Assembly: GCF_001310085.1 (NCBI RefSeq) | Contig: NZ_CP012643.1 | Span: 2,325,001 to 2,389,000 of the forward strand | Reading direction: 5' to 3' | Length of the DNA: 64,000 nucleotides | DNA from: Rufibacter tibetensis | GTDB lineage: Bacteria > Bacteroidota > Bacteroidia > Cytophagales > Hymenobacteraceae | Shown: in pieces, positions 53,221 to 61,396 of the stretch | Layout of the letters: each line of letters starts with the position of its first letter | Numbering within the stretch: the first letter of the stretch is position 1 | Position numbers and translations under genes: made by a program | The notes under the pieces: generated by a model | Seen by the model: the letters and a program-made list of their open reading frames with translations, nothing else | Told to the model about the DNA's origin: nothing | Database searches by the model: none

Positions 53221-53255
53221 TGTAGTTAATGCTAAAAATTAGTTTCAACCAAAAG

Positions 53256-53891
53256 TTAAAACTTTACCATGTTTATTCCTCCGTATCTATAGCTCCCTTT
53301 AGGTAACTTATCTAAGAACCAAGCAAAATGCTTAGGGGGAGAAATGGTGGAAATTAAAGTTTTCAAAATGCCTCTGACGCTAATAATTTCAGGCAGTTCT
53401 TTATTTTGATAGCGGTCATTCAAAGGCTCCCAATAGGAGTAAATTCTGTATGAGTTGGCATTTGCAACTTCAAAAACAAATGTATTGCCATCAAGCCCTT
53501 GAGGGTAGTTCTCCAGCTCGTGAGAGTCTTTTAGAGTCTCAATGTTGAATTCATAAAAGGAGTCTAATAAGTGCATAACTGACGAATCAGGAATTTTGAT
53601 ACTATGGATTATCAACTCTTCCTTAGGTTTCTTTGGGGTGCCAGATCGTTTCGTTACAAAATTCACTAATAAGCCATTAAAAGTAGAGTCTGCTTTCTGT
53701 TCCAAATGAACAAGTTGATAATCTGTCCAGATTCTATAAACTTTAATATTTGTAGTGGAATCAATGCTCTCTATGCCAAGCGACTTGATATGATCATTGA
53801 TATATCCTTTTACATAAGCCTGCTGTTGGTCAATTTGCGCAGTTGCTGAATAGCTTAAGAAAAAGAGAATAAGAATAGTAGTAAGCTTCAA
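53256..53891 (-). CDS. Exported protein, unknown, possibly inserted
   Basis: A 211-residue protein with a signal peptide (LILFFLSYSATAQ). The remaining sequence is beta-rich (NIKVYRIWTDYQLVHLEQ, NSYRIYSYWEPLND) and ends LPKGSYRYGGINMVKF. I do not recognise a family. It is more AT-rich than its neighbours and stands between the BatA-like gene and the DUF4175-like gene, which usually are adjacent. A repeat arm lies on one side and a fragment of the same repeat on the other, suggesting it was inserted there. Confidence 0.55.
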   Translation of the reverse strand: MKLTTILILFFLSYSATAQIDQQQAYVKGYINDHIKSLGIESIDSTTNIKVYRIWTDYQLVHLEQKADSTFNGLLVNFVTKRSGTPKKPKEELIIHSIKIPDSSVMHLLDSFYEFNIETLKDSHELENYPQGLDGNTFVFEVANANSYRIYSYWEPLNDRYQNKELPEIISVRGILKTLISTISPPKHFAWFLDKLPKGSYRYGGINMVKF

Positions 53892-54024
53892 TCTTTTGAT
53901 ACTGACGTTAATAAATATTTTAAAACCATTGTTTTCATTTGCCCAAAAGCTCCATTTAAGATGACAAAGCTGAAGTGATTCTATCTGCCACCTAATTTGT
54001 AAAAAAGGTTATTCCATAGTTCTA

Positions 54025-55569
54025 TCATATTTTGCTCGCCTTTCTCCCCGCCAGCCACCGCTCCAATGCCAGCAACAATGCCAGCACTCCCACCAACCAC
54101 GGTTTCAAATCAAGCATCTTCTCTGTTTTAGGCGCAGTTTCTGGAATAGTGCCGGTAAACGCCCGGGGCTGTTCCGTCTCTTTCAGCAACGTACGGGTGT
54201 CAAAACGAGTACGCCAGGAGGTTTCTTCCGGAAAAAGCAGCCGCAGGAGCAGTTCCGGGAAGTGTCCAGTATTGGGCAAGTCGTTCCAGGCAGGGTGAAA
54301 GCGGCTGTAGAACCGGTAATGGGTTTGCAGCGAGTCTTGCTCTTGGGTAAGCATGGGGTTCCCGAAGCCGTCTTGCCACAGAACTTCAGCGGCTAGTTTC
54401 TTTGAAGCCGAGGTGCGTTGGTGTAAAGGGACGGGCTGCGCAATGCTAGAAATTTGCAGCCAGCTTTCTGCTTTTTGGATGCGGCCACCGCCAGGGGCAT
54501 CTTGCAGGGTTTTTAGCTTCTTTTCTGGAAAACGGGCCAGAAAGGGAGCAAGTGGTTCATCGGTTAACCAGAAAACCCAATCAGGACCCGTATACGGGAG
54601 GGCCTGGGGCTCAGAGGAAAGGGTTAGGGTATAAGCTATGCCTTTATATTTCAGGGCAGTTTGCAAGGCAGCTCGCATGTACCGCGCATCGGCTTGCCGG
54701 GATTTTGAATGGCGTACCAGCACTTGCAGCAGTTGTTTGGGCAGCGGAATGGAATTCCTGGCACCGTCTAGTAAAGTGAGAGAATCAGTGGTGGCGTGAG
54801 AAGTAAATTTTACGGCTGGGGCATCAGGTACGGTGATCGTCTGTCCGGCGATGGGTTTGGCGACTTTTCGCTCCAGAAACGTCACCTCTTGGGCATCGCT
54901 TTTCCCGAAGCGCAGCAGCAGTTGCCCTGAGGTGGTATAGTACGCCTCCTGTAGCCAGGTGTTGGTTTGCGGAACGCTTACCGGAACCCAGGTAATGCCA
55001 GAGCGCACAGAAGGGAGCTCGCCACGTTGGTGCCGAAGCAGATCGGTGGCGAAGATCCAGGCTTGGGCGTTGGGTGGTAGGCTTCGATTGAGCACGCGCA
55101 GCATCGCCCAGGCGTTGGTGGTGTCAGAAGGCAGACTATCTGATTGAAAGGTTTGGAGAGGCGTTTCCTCGTTCAAGGCTAGTTTAGGGAAACTAGGCTG
55201 TAAACGGTGCACTTGCCAGCCTTTAAACGCCAAAGAGTCTACGGTGGCAGCAATCTGCGGAAGGTAGCGGGAGTGCAGCAGTTCGGGGTGTAAATAGACG
55301 TGTTTCTCTTGAACGGCGGGTACTTCGTGCTTCCAAATGGGACCAGCTAGTACCCCGGCAAGCAGCACCAGAAGCAGGCAGCGAAGGAGTAGAAGCCAGG
55401 GCTCGGTGAGACGCAGACTGCTCAGTTTTCGGCTTTCAGAGGGCTGGAGCCAACGGATACTGCCTACCAGAACCGTATGGGGCGGCTTTTTATTCCACAA
55501 GTGAATGGCAATGGGTACTGCCACGCTGGCGGCGGCCCACAACCACGCCGGATTCAGGAACTGGAACAA
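54025..55569 (-). CDS. BatA-like membrane protein (N-terminal double-membrane domain)
   Basis: A 514-residue protein. The start MFQFLNPAWLWAAASVAVPI is followed by IHLWNKKPPHTVLVGSIRWL and a second membrane segment (LLLLRCLLLVLLAGVLAGP), which is the two-anchor BatA N-terminal domain. The middle is an extracytoplasmic region with vWA-like features, and the last segment (LVGVLALLLALERWLAG) is a third membrane anchor. BatA family proteins are linked to aerotolerance and envelope assembly in Bacteroides, typically with MoxR and DUF58 genes, but those are not in this window. First gene of the minus-strand cluster. Confidence 0.75.
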   Translation of the reverse strand: MFQFLNPAWLWAAASVAVPIAIHLWNKKPPHTVLVGSIRWLQPSESRKLSSLRLTEPWLLLLRCLLLVLLAGVLAGPIWKHEVPAVQEKHVYLHPELLHSRYLPQIAATVDSLAFKGWQVHRLQPSFPKLALNEETPLQTFQSDSLPSDTTNAWAMLRVLNRSLPPNAQAWIFATDLLRHQRGELPSVRSGITWVPVSVPQTNTWLQEAYYTTSGQLLLRFGKSDAQEVTFLERKVAKPIAGQTITVPDAPAVKFTSHATTDSLTLLDGARNSIPLPKQLLQVLVRHSKSRQADARYMRAALQTALKYKGIAYTLTLSSEPQALPYTGPDWVFWLTDEPLAPFLARFPEKKLKTLQDAPGGGRIQKAESWLQISSIAQPVPLHQRTSASKKLAAEVLWQDGFGNPMLTQEQDSLQTHYRFYSRFHPAWNDLPNTGHFPELLLRLLFPEETSWRTRFDTRTLLKETEQPRAFTGTIPETAPKTEKMLDLKPWLVGVLALLLALERWLAGRKASKI

Positions 55570-55687
55570 ACTAAGTAAGAAGCTTCAAGGCGTAAGACAT
55601 AGACAGCAGAACGGGTCCGCAACATCCAATATAAAGACAGAACGCTGAATATCCTAGTCCGCAGAGAAACGAAGGGCAAGGAGCTGT

Positions 55688-56173
55688 TTAGGAGGGCTGG
55701 TCGGCACCCGGCAGCAAGTGGGTTTTGAGGTGCCGGTCATAGAGCATGATGGAACCCGCTGAGGCCACGTTCATGGAACTGGTGCCGGGCAGTTGCACCA
55801 GGTGGTGGCACCTCGTCCGCACTGCATTGGAGAGGCCGTGGTCTTCAGAGCCCAACAGGTAAATGCACCGCTCGGGGTGTTGAAACTGTTCTACGAGCAC
55901 TGCTTTCGCGTCCAGCTCTACACCCACCAATTGGCAACTGTAGGGCAGGTGCTGGTAGAAATCATCAAAGTCTGTATAGTGGAACAGCGGAATTTCCTTC
56001 CAGCTTCGGCCCGTGTCTGAGGCCTGTTTCTTGTACCGTCGGCCGATTGTAAACAGGAAACTAGCCCCCAGGATGGAAGCCGACCGCCAGAGCGTGCCCA
56101 CGTTTTCCTCGGTCTTCGGTTCCATAATCCCAATCCCGAAATAGCCTTCATACTGTGCCTTGTTTCGCGTCAT
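55688..56173 (-). CDS. SpoU/TrmH-family RNA methyltransferase
   Basis: Start placed at the ATG at 56173 (MTRNKAQYEGYFGIG), 161 residues; the six codons upstream are probably leader. The knotted SPOUT fold is shown by the family motifs: ENVGTLWRSA (motif 1), LLGSEDHGLS (motif 2) and LPGTSSMNVASAGSIMLYD (motif 3). Family members methylate 2'-O of ribose in tRNA or rRNA. Lacking the extra N-terminal RNA-binding domain of TrmH and RlmB, it is closer to the short TrmL-type proteins; the exact RNA target is unknown. Monocistronic and convergent to nothing. Confidence 0.85.
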   Translation of the reverse strand: MTRNKAQYEGYFGIGIMEPKTEENVGTLWRSASILGASFLFTIGRRYKKQASDTGRSWKEIPLFHYTDFDDFYQHLPYSCQLVGVELDAKAVLVEQFQHPERCIYLLGSEDHGLSNAVRTRCHHLVQLPGTSSMNVASAGSIMLYDRHLKTHLLPGADQPS

Positions 56174-56328
56174 AGTGCTGCGCCTCCGCAAAAGTGTAGC
56201 TGCTGAAGGCAGGGCAAAGATAAGAGTACCCTGCTCCTTTAGAGGTAGTTTCTATAAATCAAGCCCAAAACACCTTTTCGGAATTTTCTAAATAAGTGCA
56301 AAGGAAACCTGACCACAACCGGAATGGC

Positions 56329-56344
56329 TGTCCAGAACTGGACA
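56329..56344. promoter_or_regulatory. Palindromic upstream activating site candidate
   Basis: TGTCCAG-AA-CTGGACA is a 7-bp inverted repeat with a 2-bp spacer, about 60 bp upstream of the -24/-12 element. It could be the binding site of the NtrC-type regulator encoded at the end of this operon. Inferred from symmetry and position. Confidence 0.45.
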
Positions 56345-56397
56345 CTTTTGATTTAGGTATATTGATGTAATATATTGATAATAAATATATTATAAGT

Positions 56398-56413
56398 TGG
56401 CATGTTGCTTGGA
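56398..56413 (+). promoter_or_regulatory. Possible sigma-54 promoter of the efflux operon
   Basis: TGGCA, 6 bp, then TTGGA, compared with the TGGCAC-N5-TTGCA consensus. The -24 box is perfect, but the -12 box has G for the usual C. The predicted transcription start is 10 to 20 bp before the adaptor start codon at 56434. Confidence 0.45.
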
Positions 56414-56433
56414 TACCTAATGGTGGCAAACCA

Positions 56434-57693
56434 ATGTCAACCATGGATAGAGAAATTCCCCAAGCCCTCGTACAGAAAACCAAGCGCCGCCGCATCTGGC
56501 AGGTAGGTGTGGTGGTAGTGGCCGTGCTGCTGGGGGTGCTGGCGTTCCGGTCAGTGCTTCAAACCAGAGTAGCCAAATCTGACCTCCGCGTAGCTACGGT
56601 AGAAGTGGGTGCCGTGGAAGCCTCCCTCACCGCTACTGGCGTGGTGGTGCCCGAGAATGAAGAAGTCATTGCCAGTCCCATTCTAGCCAAGATTGAGCGC
56701 GTGCTGCACACTCCCGGCGACCGCGTTTCGGCCAACGAACCTTTGCTGCAGCTGGACAAGCAGACGTCGCAAACTACCTTTGACAAACTCAGAGACGAGC
56801 GGGAGTTGAAGCAAAACAAAACCGCCGAGTTGGAGAATACCCTGCAGAAAAATGTCAACCAACTGCGCTCCCGCTATGCCGTGCAGGAAGTTCGGGTGAA
56901 AAGCCTGCAAGCCGCTTTAGACGATGAAAAGTACCTGCTCTCCATTGGCGGTGGTACCCAGGAAAACGTGAAGAAAGCCGAGCTGGACCTGAAAGTAGCC
57001 AGCCTGGAGTTAACCCAGTTGCAGCGCCAGATTCAGGACGAACAGGCATCTGCCAGAATAGGCATGAAATCCGTGGGCTTTGAACTTGAAATGCAGAGCC
57101 GCGACATAAGCCAACTGCAGCGCCAATTGGCTCAAGCCGATATCAAAGCGCCCCGTTCCGGGGTGGTAACCTGGGTGAACGAGGAAGTAGGCGCTACCGT
57201 GAACGCCGGCGAGCCTGTGGCCCGGGTAGCCGACCTGAGCAGCTTCAAAATCAAAGCTACCATTCCAGACACCTACGCTGAGCAAGTGAAAGTAGGCGGC
57301 CCCGTAACAGTGCGCATCAACGAGACCGATTTACGCGGCGAGATCGCCAACGTGCAGCCCAAAGTGGAAAACGGCATCATCACCTTCTATGTGCGTCTGC
57401 AGGAGAAAAACCACCAAGCCTTGCGCTCCAACCTTCGGGTAGAGGTATTTGTGCTCACCGATTTCCGGCCGAACGTGCTGCGCGTGAAAAATGGTCCTTT
57501 CTATACCGGCACCCCAGAACAGGCGGTGTTTGTAATGCAGGGCGACAAAGCGGTACGCCGCATGCTGCGCACCGGCGCCAACAATCTGGATTTTGTGGAA
57601 CTGCAGGGTGACATCGCCGCCGGCGAACAGGTCATCATTTCCAACACCAAGGAGTACGCGCATCTGGAAGAACTGCACCTCACCAATGATTAA
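56434..57693 (+). CDS. HlyD/MacA-type periplasmic adaptor of an efflux system
   Basis: A 419-residue membrane-fusion protein: membrane segment over about residues 23-42, lipoyl-like half (VEASLTATGVVVPENEEVI), a long coiled-coil hairpin (about 125-230, LRDERELKQNKTAELEN..) and the second lipoyl half (ADIKAPRSGVVTWVNEEVG) with the beta-barrel domain. It joins an inner-membrane transporter to a TolC-like channel. An alternative start is Met4 at 56443. It is first in the operon with the TolC-like, ATPase and two permease genes. The exported substrate is unknown. Confidence 0.9.
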   Translation: MSTMDREIPQALVQKTKRRRIWQVGVVVVAVLLGVLAFRSVLQTRVAKSDLRVATVEVGAVEASLTATGVVVPENEEVIASPILAKIERVLHTPGDRVSANEPLLQLDKQTSQTTFDKLRDERELKQNKTAELENTLQKNVNQLRSRYAVQEVRVKSLQAALDDEKYLLSIGGGTQENVKKAELDLKVASLELTQLQRQIQDEQASARIGMKSVGFELEMQSRDISQLQRQLAQADIKAPRSGVVTWVNEEVGATVNAGEPVARVADLSSFKIKATIPDTYAEQVKVGGPVTVRINETDLRGEIANVQPKVENGIITFYVRLQEKNHQALRSNLRVEVFVLTDFRPNVLRVKNGPFYTGTPEQAVFVMQGDKAVRRMLRTGANNLDFVELQGDIAAGEQVIISNTKEYAHLEELHLTND

Positions 57694-57705
57694 CGGACGC
57701 TGATC

Positions 57706-59193
57706 ATGAAAACAACTCTAACTCTATTATATATAGTGTTCCTAAATATTCTGATGACAGCCGTAGCGCAGGCCCAAACGCAGCCTTCCGCAACTGAGCC
57801 CGCCCGCAGATTGACCTTGCAGGAAACCATTGATCTGGCCCTCGGCTCCTCCATCGCCAGCAAACAAGCCGCCACCAACAAGACCAGCAGCTATTGGGAG
57901 TACCGCTCATTCAGAGCAGATTATCGTCCGCACCTGACCTTGCGGGGTACGCTGCCCGATTTTTCCCGCAGCATCATCCCCGTGATTCAGCCCGATGGGA
58001 CTACGGATTTCAGGGCCGTTTCCATCAGCAACTCAGACGTGTCTTTGTCCTTGGGTCAGTCAGTGGGGTTAACGGGCGGGCAGTTCTTTGTGTCTTCGCA
58101 GAGCCAACGCTTTGATGATTTCAATCAGGGAGTACGGCGCTACAATTCTTTTCCGGCCATCATCGGGTTCCGGCAGCCCATCTTCGGGTACAATGCTCTG
58201 GCTTGGAACAAGAAAATCGAGCCGCTGAGCTACCGCGAATCTGAACGCCAGTTCATAGAAGACCGCGAAACGGTGGCTACCACCACTACCCAACGTTTCT
58301 TTGAAGTGCTGCTGCAACAGGTGAACTACGAAATCGCCAGCAAGAACGTGGAAAACAACCAAGCGCTGTTCAAGGTGGCGGAGGAAAAGCATCGGCTGGG
58401 CCGCTTGTCCAGAAACGAACTGCTGCAACTGAAGCTGAGCCTCATGAACGCGCAGTTAGCCCAAGCGCAAGCCGCCACCGAGTTGAAAACCGTAGCCATG
58501 CAATTCTCAGCTTACGTGGGATTGCAGAGAGGCGAGAAAATAGCAGTAGAAGCTCCCAATGTGGTGCCGGCCCTGCAGGTAGAAGAGCAACTCGCGTTGG
58601 ACCAAGCCTGGTTAAACCGCAAAGAGCGCTTCCAGTTTGAACGCCGGGTGCTGCAGGCCCAACAGCAGGTCGCCGAGGCCCGCGGCAAAGGGGGCTTCAA
58701 CGCCGATCTGTACGCCACCTTCGGGTTAACTAAGAGCGCCAACAACTTCTCTGAAAGCTATGCCCAACCCGAAAACCAGCAACAAGTGACGCTCGGTTTT
58801 AGCGTGCCCATTGTAGACTGGGGTCGGCAGAAAGCCAGCGTGAAAACCGCCGAGGCCCAGCTGCAACTCACCCAATACACCGTGGAGCAGGAGCAGACCA
58901 ACTTTGAGCAGAACGTCTACACGCAGGTAAACCAGATTGAACTCCTGAAGGAACGCCTCCAAATCACCGCATCGGCAGATTCCATTGCGCAGGAGCGCTA
59001 TGACATCACCAAAGCCACGTTCCTGGTGGGCCGCATCAGCATCACAGATTTGAACATCGCCCTGCAGGAAAAAGACCAAGCCCGCCGTGCGTATATTACC
59101 GCCCTTCAGGATTTCTGGGTAGCTTACTATAGACTTCGGTCCCTTACTTTATATGACTTTGAACGCGGTCAACCACTACTCGCCAAAGAATAA
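57706..59193 (+). CDS. TolC-family outer membrane efflux protein
   Basis: A 495-residue protein with signal peptide (LMTAVAQAQ) and the TolC outer-membrane factor fold: two long helical hairpins, with RRLTLQETIDLALGSSIASKQ near the start and LGRLSRNELLQLKLSLMNAQLAQ and later LVGRISITDLNIALQEKDQARRAYI as the paired inner helices. It forms the outer-membrane exit of the efflux complex. It begins 12 bp after the adaptor gene, consistent with an operon. Confidence 0.9.
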   Translation: MKTTLTLLYIVFLNILMTAVAQAQTQPSATEPARRLTLQETIDLALGSSIASKQAATNKTSSYWEYRSFRADYRPHLTLRGTLPDFSRSIIPVIQPDGTTDFRAVSISNSDVSLSLGQSVGLTGGQFFVSSQSQRFDDFNQGVRRYNSFPAIIGFRQPIFGYNALAWNKKIEPLSYRESERQFIEDRETVATTTTQRFFEVLLQQVNYEIASKNVENNQALFKVAEEKHRLGRLSRNELLQLKLSLMNAQLAQAQAATELKTVAMQFSAYVGLQRGEKIAVEAPNVVPALQVEEQLALDQAWLNRKERFQFERRVLQAQQQVAEARGKGGFNADLYATFGLTKSANNFSESYAQPENQQQVTLGFSVPIVDWGRQKASVKTAEAQLQLTQYTVEQEQTNFEQNVYTQVNQIELLKERLQITASADSIAQERYDITKATFLVGRISITDLNIALQEKDQARRAYITALQDFWVAYYRLRSLTLYDFERGQPLLAKE

Positions 59194-59200
59194 GAACAAG

Positions 59201-59241
59201 CTATTTTGGGGCTGATTTTCAGAAAATAAACCTGAAATAAT
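59201..59241. repeat. Dispersed palindromic motif
   Basis: ctattttggggctgattttc then agaaaataaacctgaaata. Copy of the intergenic palindromic family, just after the TolC-like gene. Confidence 0.45.
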
Positions 59242-59263
59242 GCTAGCAATTTTTTTCTAATTC

Positions 59264-59387
59264 TTCCTTTGAGGGGAGATAAAGAGGGGTGTTTACACAG
59301 GAGAGCAAAAAAGCCTTCAAGAAAATGAATCAGCAATATGTGAGTCAGCAAATGTAAACATCCCCCTTCGCCCCCTTCAAAGGGGGA
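59264..59387. repeat. MITE-like inverted repeat element
   Basis: Left arm (59264-59297) ending GTGTTTACA and right arm (59353-59387) starting TGTAAACATCCCCCTTC are imperfect inverted repeats over about 35 bp. The right arm contains the C-rich CCCCCTTCAAAGGGGG palindrome. It lies inside the efflux operon gap. Confidence 0.6.
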
Positions 59388-59416
59388 GTATCAGATACAG
59401 AAATAAACAGAAATAA

Positions 59417-59451
59417 CACATCAGCACATTAAAGCATTAGCACATTAGAAT
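59417..59451 (+). repeat. Short CACATTA-type tandem repeat before the ATPase gene
   Basis: Imperfect copies of a CACATTA/AGCATTA unit run up to the start codon at 59452 (acatcagcacattaaagca, then ttagcacattagaat). They occupy the usual ribosome-binding region; effect unknown. Confidence 0.4.
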
Positions 59452-60144
59452 ATGATACAGTTAATCGACATCGAAAAAGTCTACCGCACCAAGACCATTG
59501 AAACGGTAGCCCTCAACCGCGTGAACCTGGAGGTAGAACGCGGTGAGTTTGTCTCCATCATGGGACCATCAGGTTGCGGAAAATCTACGCTGCTCAACAT
59601 CATGGGGCTGCTGGATGAACCTACCAGCGGGTATGTGGCCATAGACGGCCAACCGGTGAAAACCCATTCAGACAGCAAGCTGGCCAAGCTGCGCAATGAG
59701 AAAATCGGCTTCGTGTTCCAGAGTTATCACCTGATCCATGACTTAAGCGTGGTGGACAATGTGGAGCTGCCGCTGCTATACCGCCCTGTATCGGCGGGTG
59801 AGCGCCGGAAGAGAGCGTTGGCTGCGCTGGAGAAAGTAGGCCTGAGTGCCCGCACCAAGCACTTTCCTAACCAATTATCGGGTGGTCAGCGGCAACGGGT
59901 GGCCATTGCCCGGGCTTTGGCTGGTAACCCTGAAATTATCTTAGCGGATGAGCCCACCGGAAACCTGGACAGCGTGATGGGCGACGAGATTATGGACATC
60001 CTGCTGCGCCTGAACCAGGAAGAAGGCACCACCATTGTAATGGTGACGCATGACGAGAACATGGCCCTGAAGACCAACCGCCTCATCAGGTTCTTTGACG
60101 GGCAGCAAGTGGCAGACTCCAGAGTACTAGAAGCCCAGATTTAA
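59452..60144 (+). CDS. ABC transporter ATP-binding protein (MacB/LolD type)
   Basis: A 230-residue nucleotide-binding subunit with all ATPase motifs: Walker A GPSGCGKST, Q-loop VFQSYHLI, signature LSGGQRQRVAIARAL, Walker B and LADEPTGNLD. The LADEPTGNLD variant is typical of the LolD/MacB family working with FtsX-like permeases. It is separated by 258 bp from the TolC-like gene and 10 bp from the first permease gene, so it may have its own promoter. Confidence 0.92.
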   Translation: MIQLIDIEKVYRTKTIETVALNRVNLEVERGEFVSIMGPSGCGKSTLLNIMGLLDEPTSGYVAIDGQPVKTHSDSKLAKLRNEKIGFVFQSYHLIHDLSVVDNVELPLLYRPVSAGERRKRALAALEKVGLSARTKHFPNQLSGGQRQRVAIARALAGNPEIILADEPTGNLDSVMGDEIMDILLRLNQEEGTTIVMVTHDENMALKTNRLIRFFDGQQVADSRVLEAQI

Positions 60145-60154
60145 CTATACGGTC

Positions 60155-61396
60155 ATGTTAACCAATTATCTGAAAATTGCCTGGGCGGTGCTACAGCGCC
60201 GCAAGTTCTTCACCTTCATCAGTCTTTTTGGCATCAGTTTTACCTTGATGGTTTTGATGGTGGTGACCTCGCTCTTTGACCATGCCTTTGGGCCGCAAAT
60301 GCCGGAGCGCGAGTCTGACCGATTGCTGTTTGTAAACAATGTGCGGGAGCAGTTCAAAGAAGGCTATAACAGCAGTGGTCCGCCTAGCTACCATCTCCTG
60401 AATACCTACGTGCGCCCAATGAAAACGCCGGAGAACGTCTCCATCAACTCTATTTTTATGCCGGTGAACAGCTATGTGAACAACAGAAAGCTCACGCTGG
60501 ACCTGAAACACACCGATGCCGCATTCTGGGACATTCTGGATTTCAACTTCATAGAAGGCCGGGCATTTAGTGGGCAGGAAGTCGCCAATGTTACCCGCGT
60601 GGCGGTCATCAACCAGAATACCCGCAAGAACTACTTCGGAGAGAAGGAAGCCGTTGGCCAAATCATTGAGGTAGACCAAGTGAAATACAAGGTGGTGGGC
60701 GTGGTGGAAGATGTGCCGGTGCTGCGCCTGCACTCCTACGCCGATGTCTGGGTGCCCATCACCTTGAAAAGCCAGGATTTTAAACGCACGGGCATGAGAG
60801 GAACTTACTTCGCCACCATCAAGGCCAAAAAAGCCAGTGACGTGCCCAAGATCCAGGAAGAGTTCGCGTCCATGATGGTGCAGGCGAACAAGACCAAATC
60901 GAAGGACATTCAGCAAGTGTTTGCTTTCGCGGATGACATCTTCGGGACCTTTGCCCGCAGTTTTATGGGAGGGGGGAAAAAGGACGCAACAGGGCTTTTG
61001 TACGGGATCATTGCTTTGGCAGCCTTCCTGTTCATGCTCTTGCCTACTATTAACCTGGTGAACATTAACATCAGCCGCATCATGGAACGGTCTTCTGAGA
61101 TTGGGGTGCGCAAAGCATTTGGGGCCTCTTCCAAAACCATCATTGGGCAGTTTGTGGTGGAGAATATCTTTCTCACGCTGCTGGGCGGAGTCTTGGGATT
61201 TCTGATTTCAGCGGGCGTGCTGGAGATGATCAATGACAGCGGCATTCTCGCTTACGCAAATCTGGGCCTGAACCTGCGGGTGTTTGCCTGGGGAATACTG
61301 CTTTGCCTTGTGTTCGGGTTGGTTTCTGGGGTGTACCCTGCTTTTAAAATGTCACGCTTAAACGCCGTAGAGGCACTGAAAGGAGGTTCCAAATGA
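60155..61396 (+). CDS. FtsX-like ABC permease (MacB type)
   Basis: A 413-residue permease with one membrane helix near the N terminus (about 20-42, FFTFISLFGISFTLMVLMVV), a large periplasmic domain (about 60-280, containing DLKHTDAAFWDILDFNFIEG) and three C-terminal helices (GLLYGIIALAAFLFMLLPTINL, FLTLLGGVLGFLISAG, FAWGILLCLVFGLVSGVYPA). It ends VEALKGGSK. This is the MacB/FtsX permease layout. It overlaps the next gene by four bases (ATGA). Confidence 0.9.
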   Translation: MLTNYLKIAWAVLQRRKFFTFISLFGISFTLMVLMVVTSLFDHAFGPQMPERESDRLLFVNNVREQFKEGYNSSGPPSYHLLNTYVRPMKTPENVSINSIFMPVNSYVNNRKLTLDLKHTDAAFWDILDFNFIEGRAFSGQEVANVTRVAVINQNTRKNYFGEKEAVGQIIEVDQVKYKVVGVVEDVPVLRLHSYADVWVPITLKSQDFKRTGMRGTYFATIKAKKASDVPKIQEEFASMMVQANKTKSKDIQQVFAFADDIFGTFARSFMGGGKKDATGLLYGIIALAAFLFMLLPTINLVNINISRIMERSSEIGVRKAFGASSKTIIGQFVVENIFLTLLGGVLGFLISAGVLEMINDSGILAYANLGLNLRVFAWGILLCLVFGLVSGVYPAFKMSRLNAVEALKGGSK

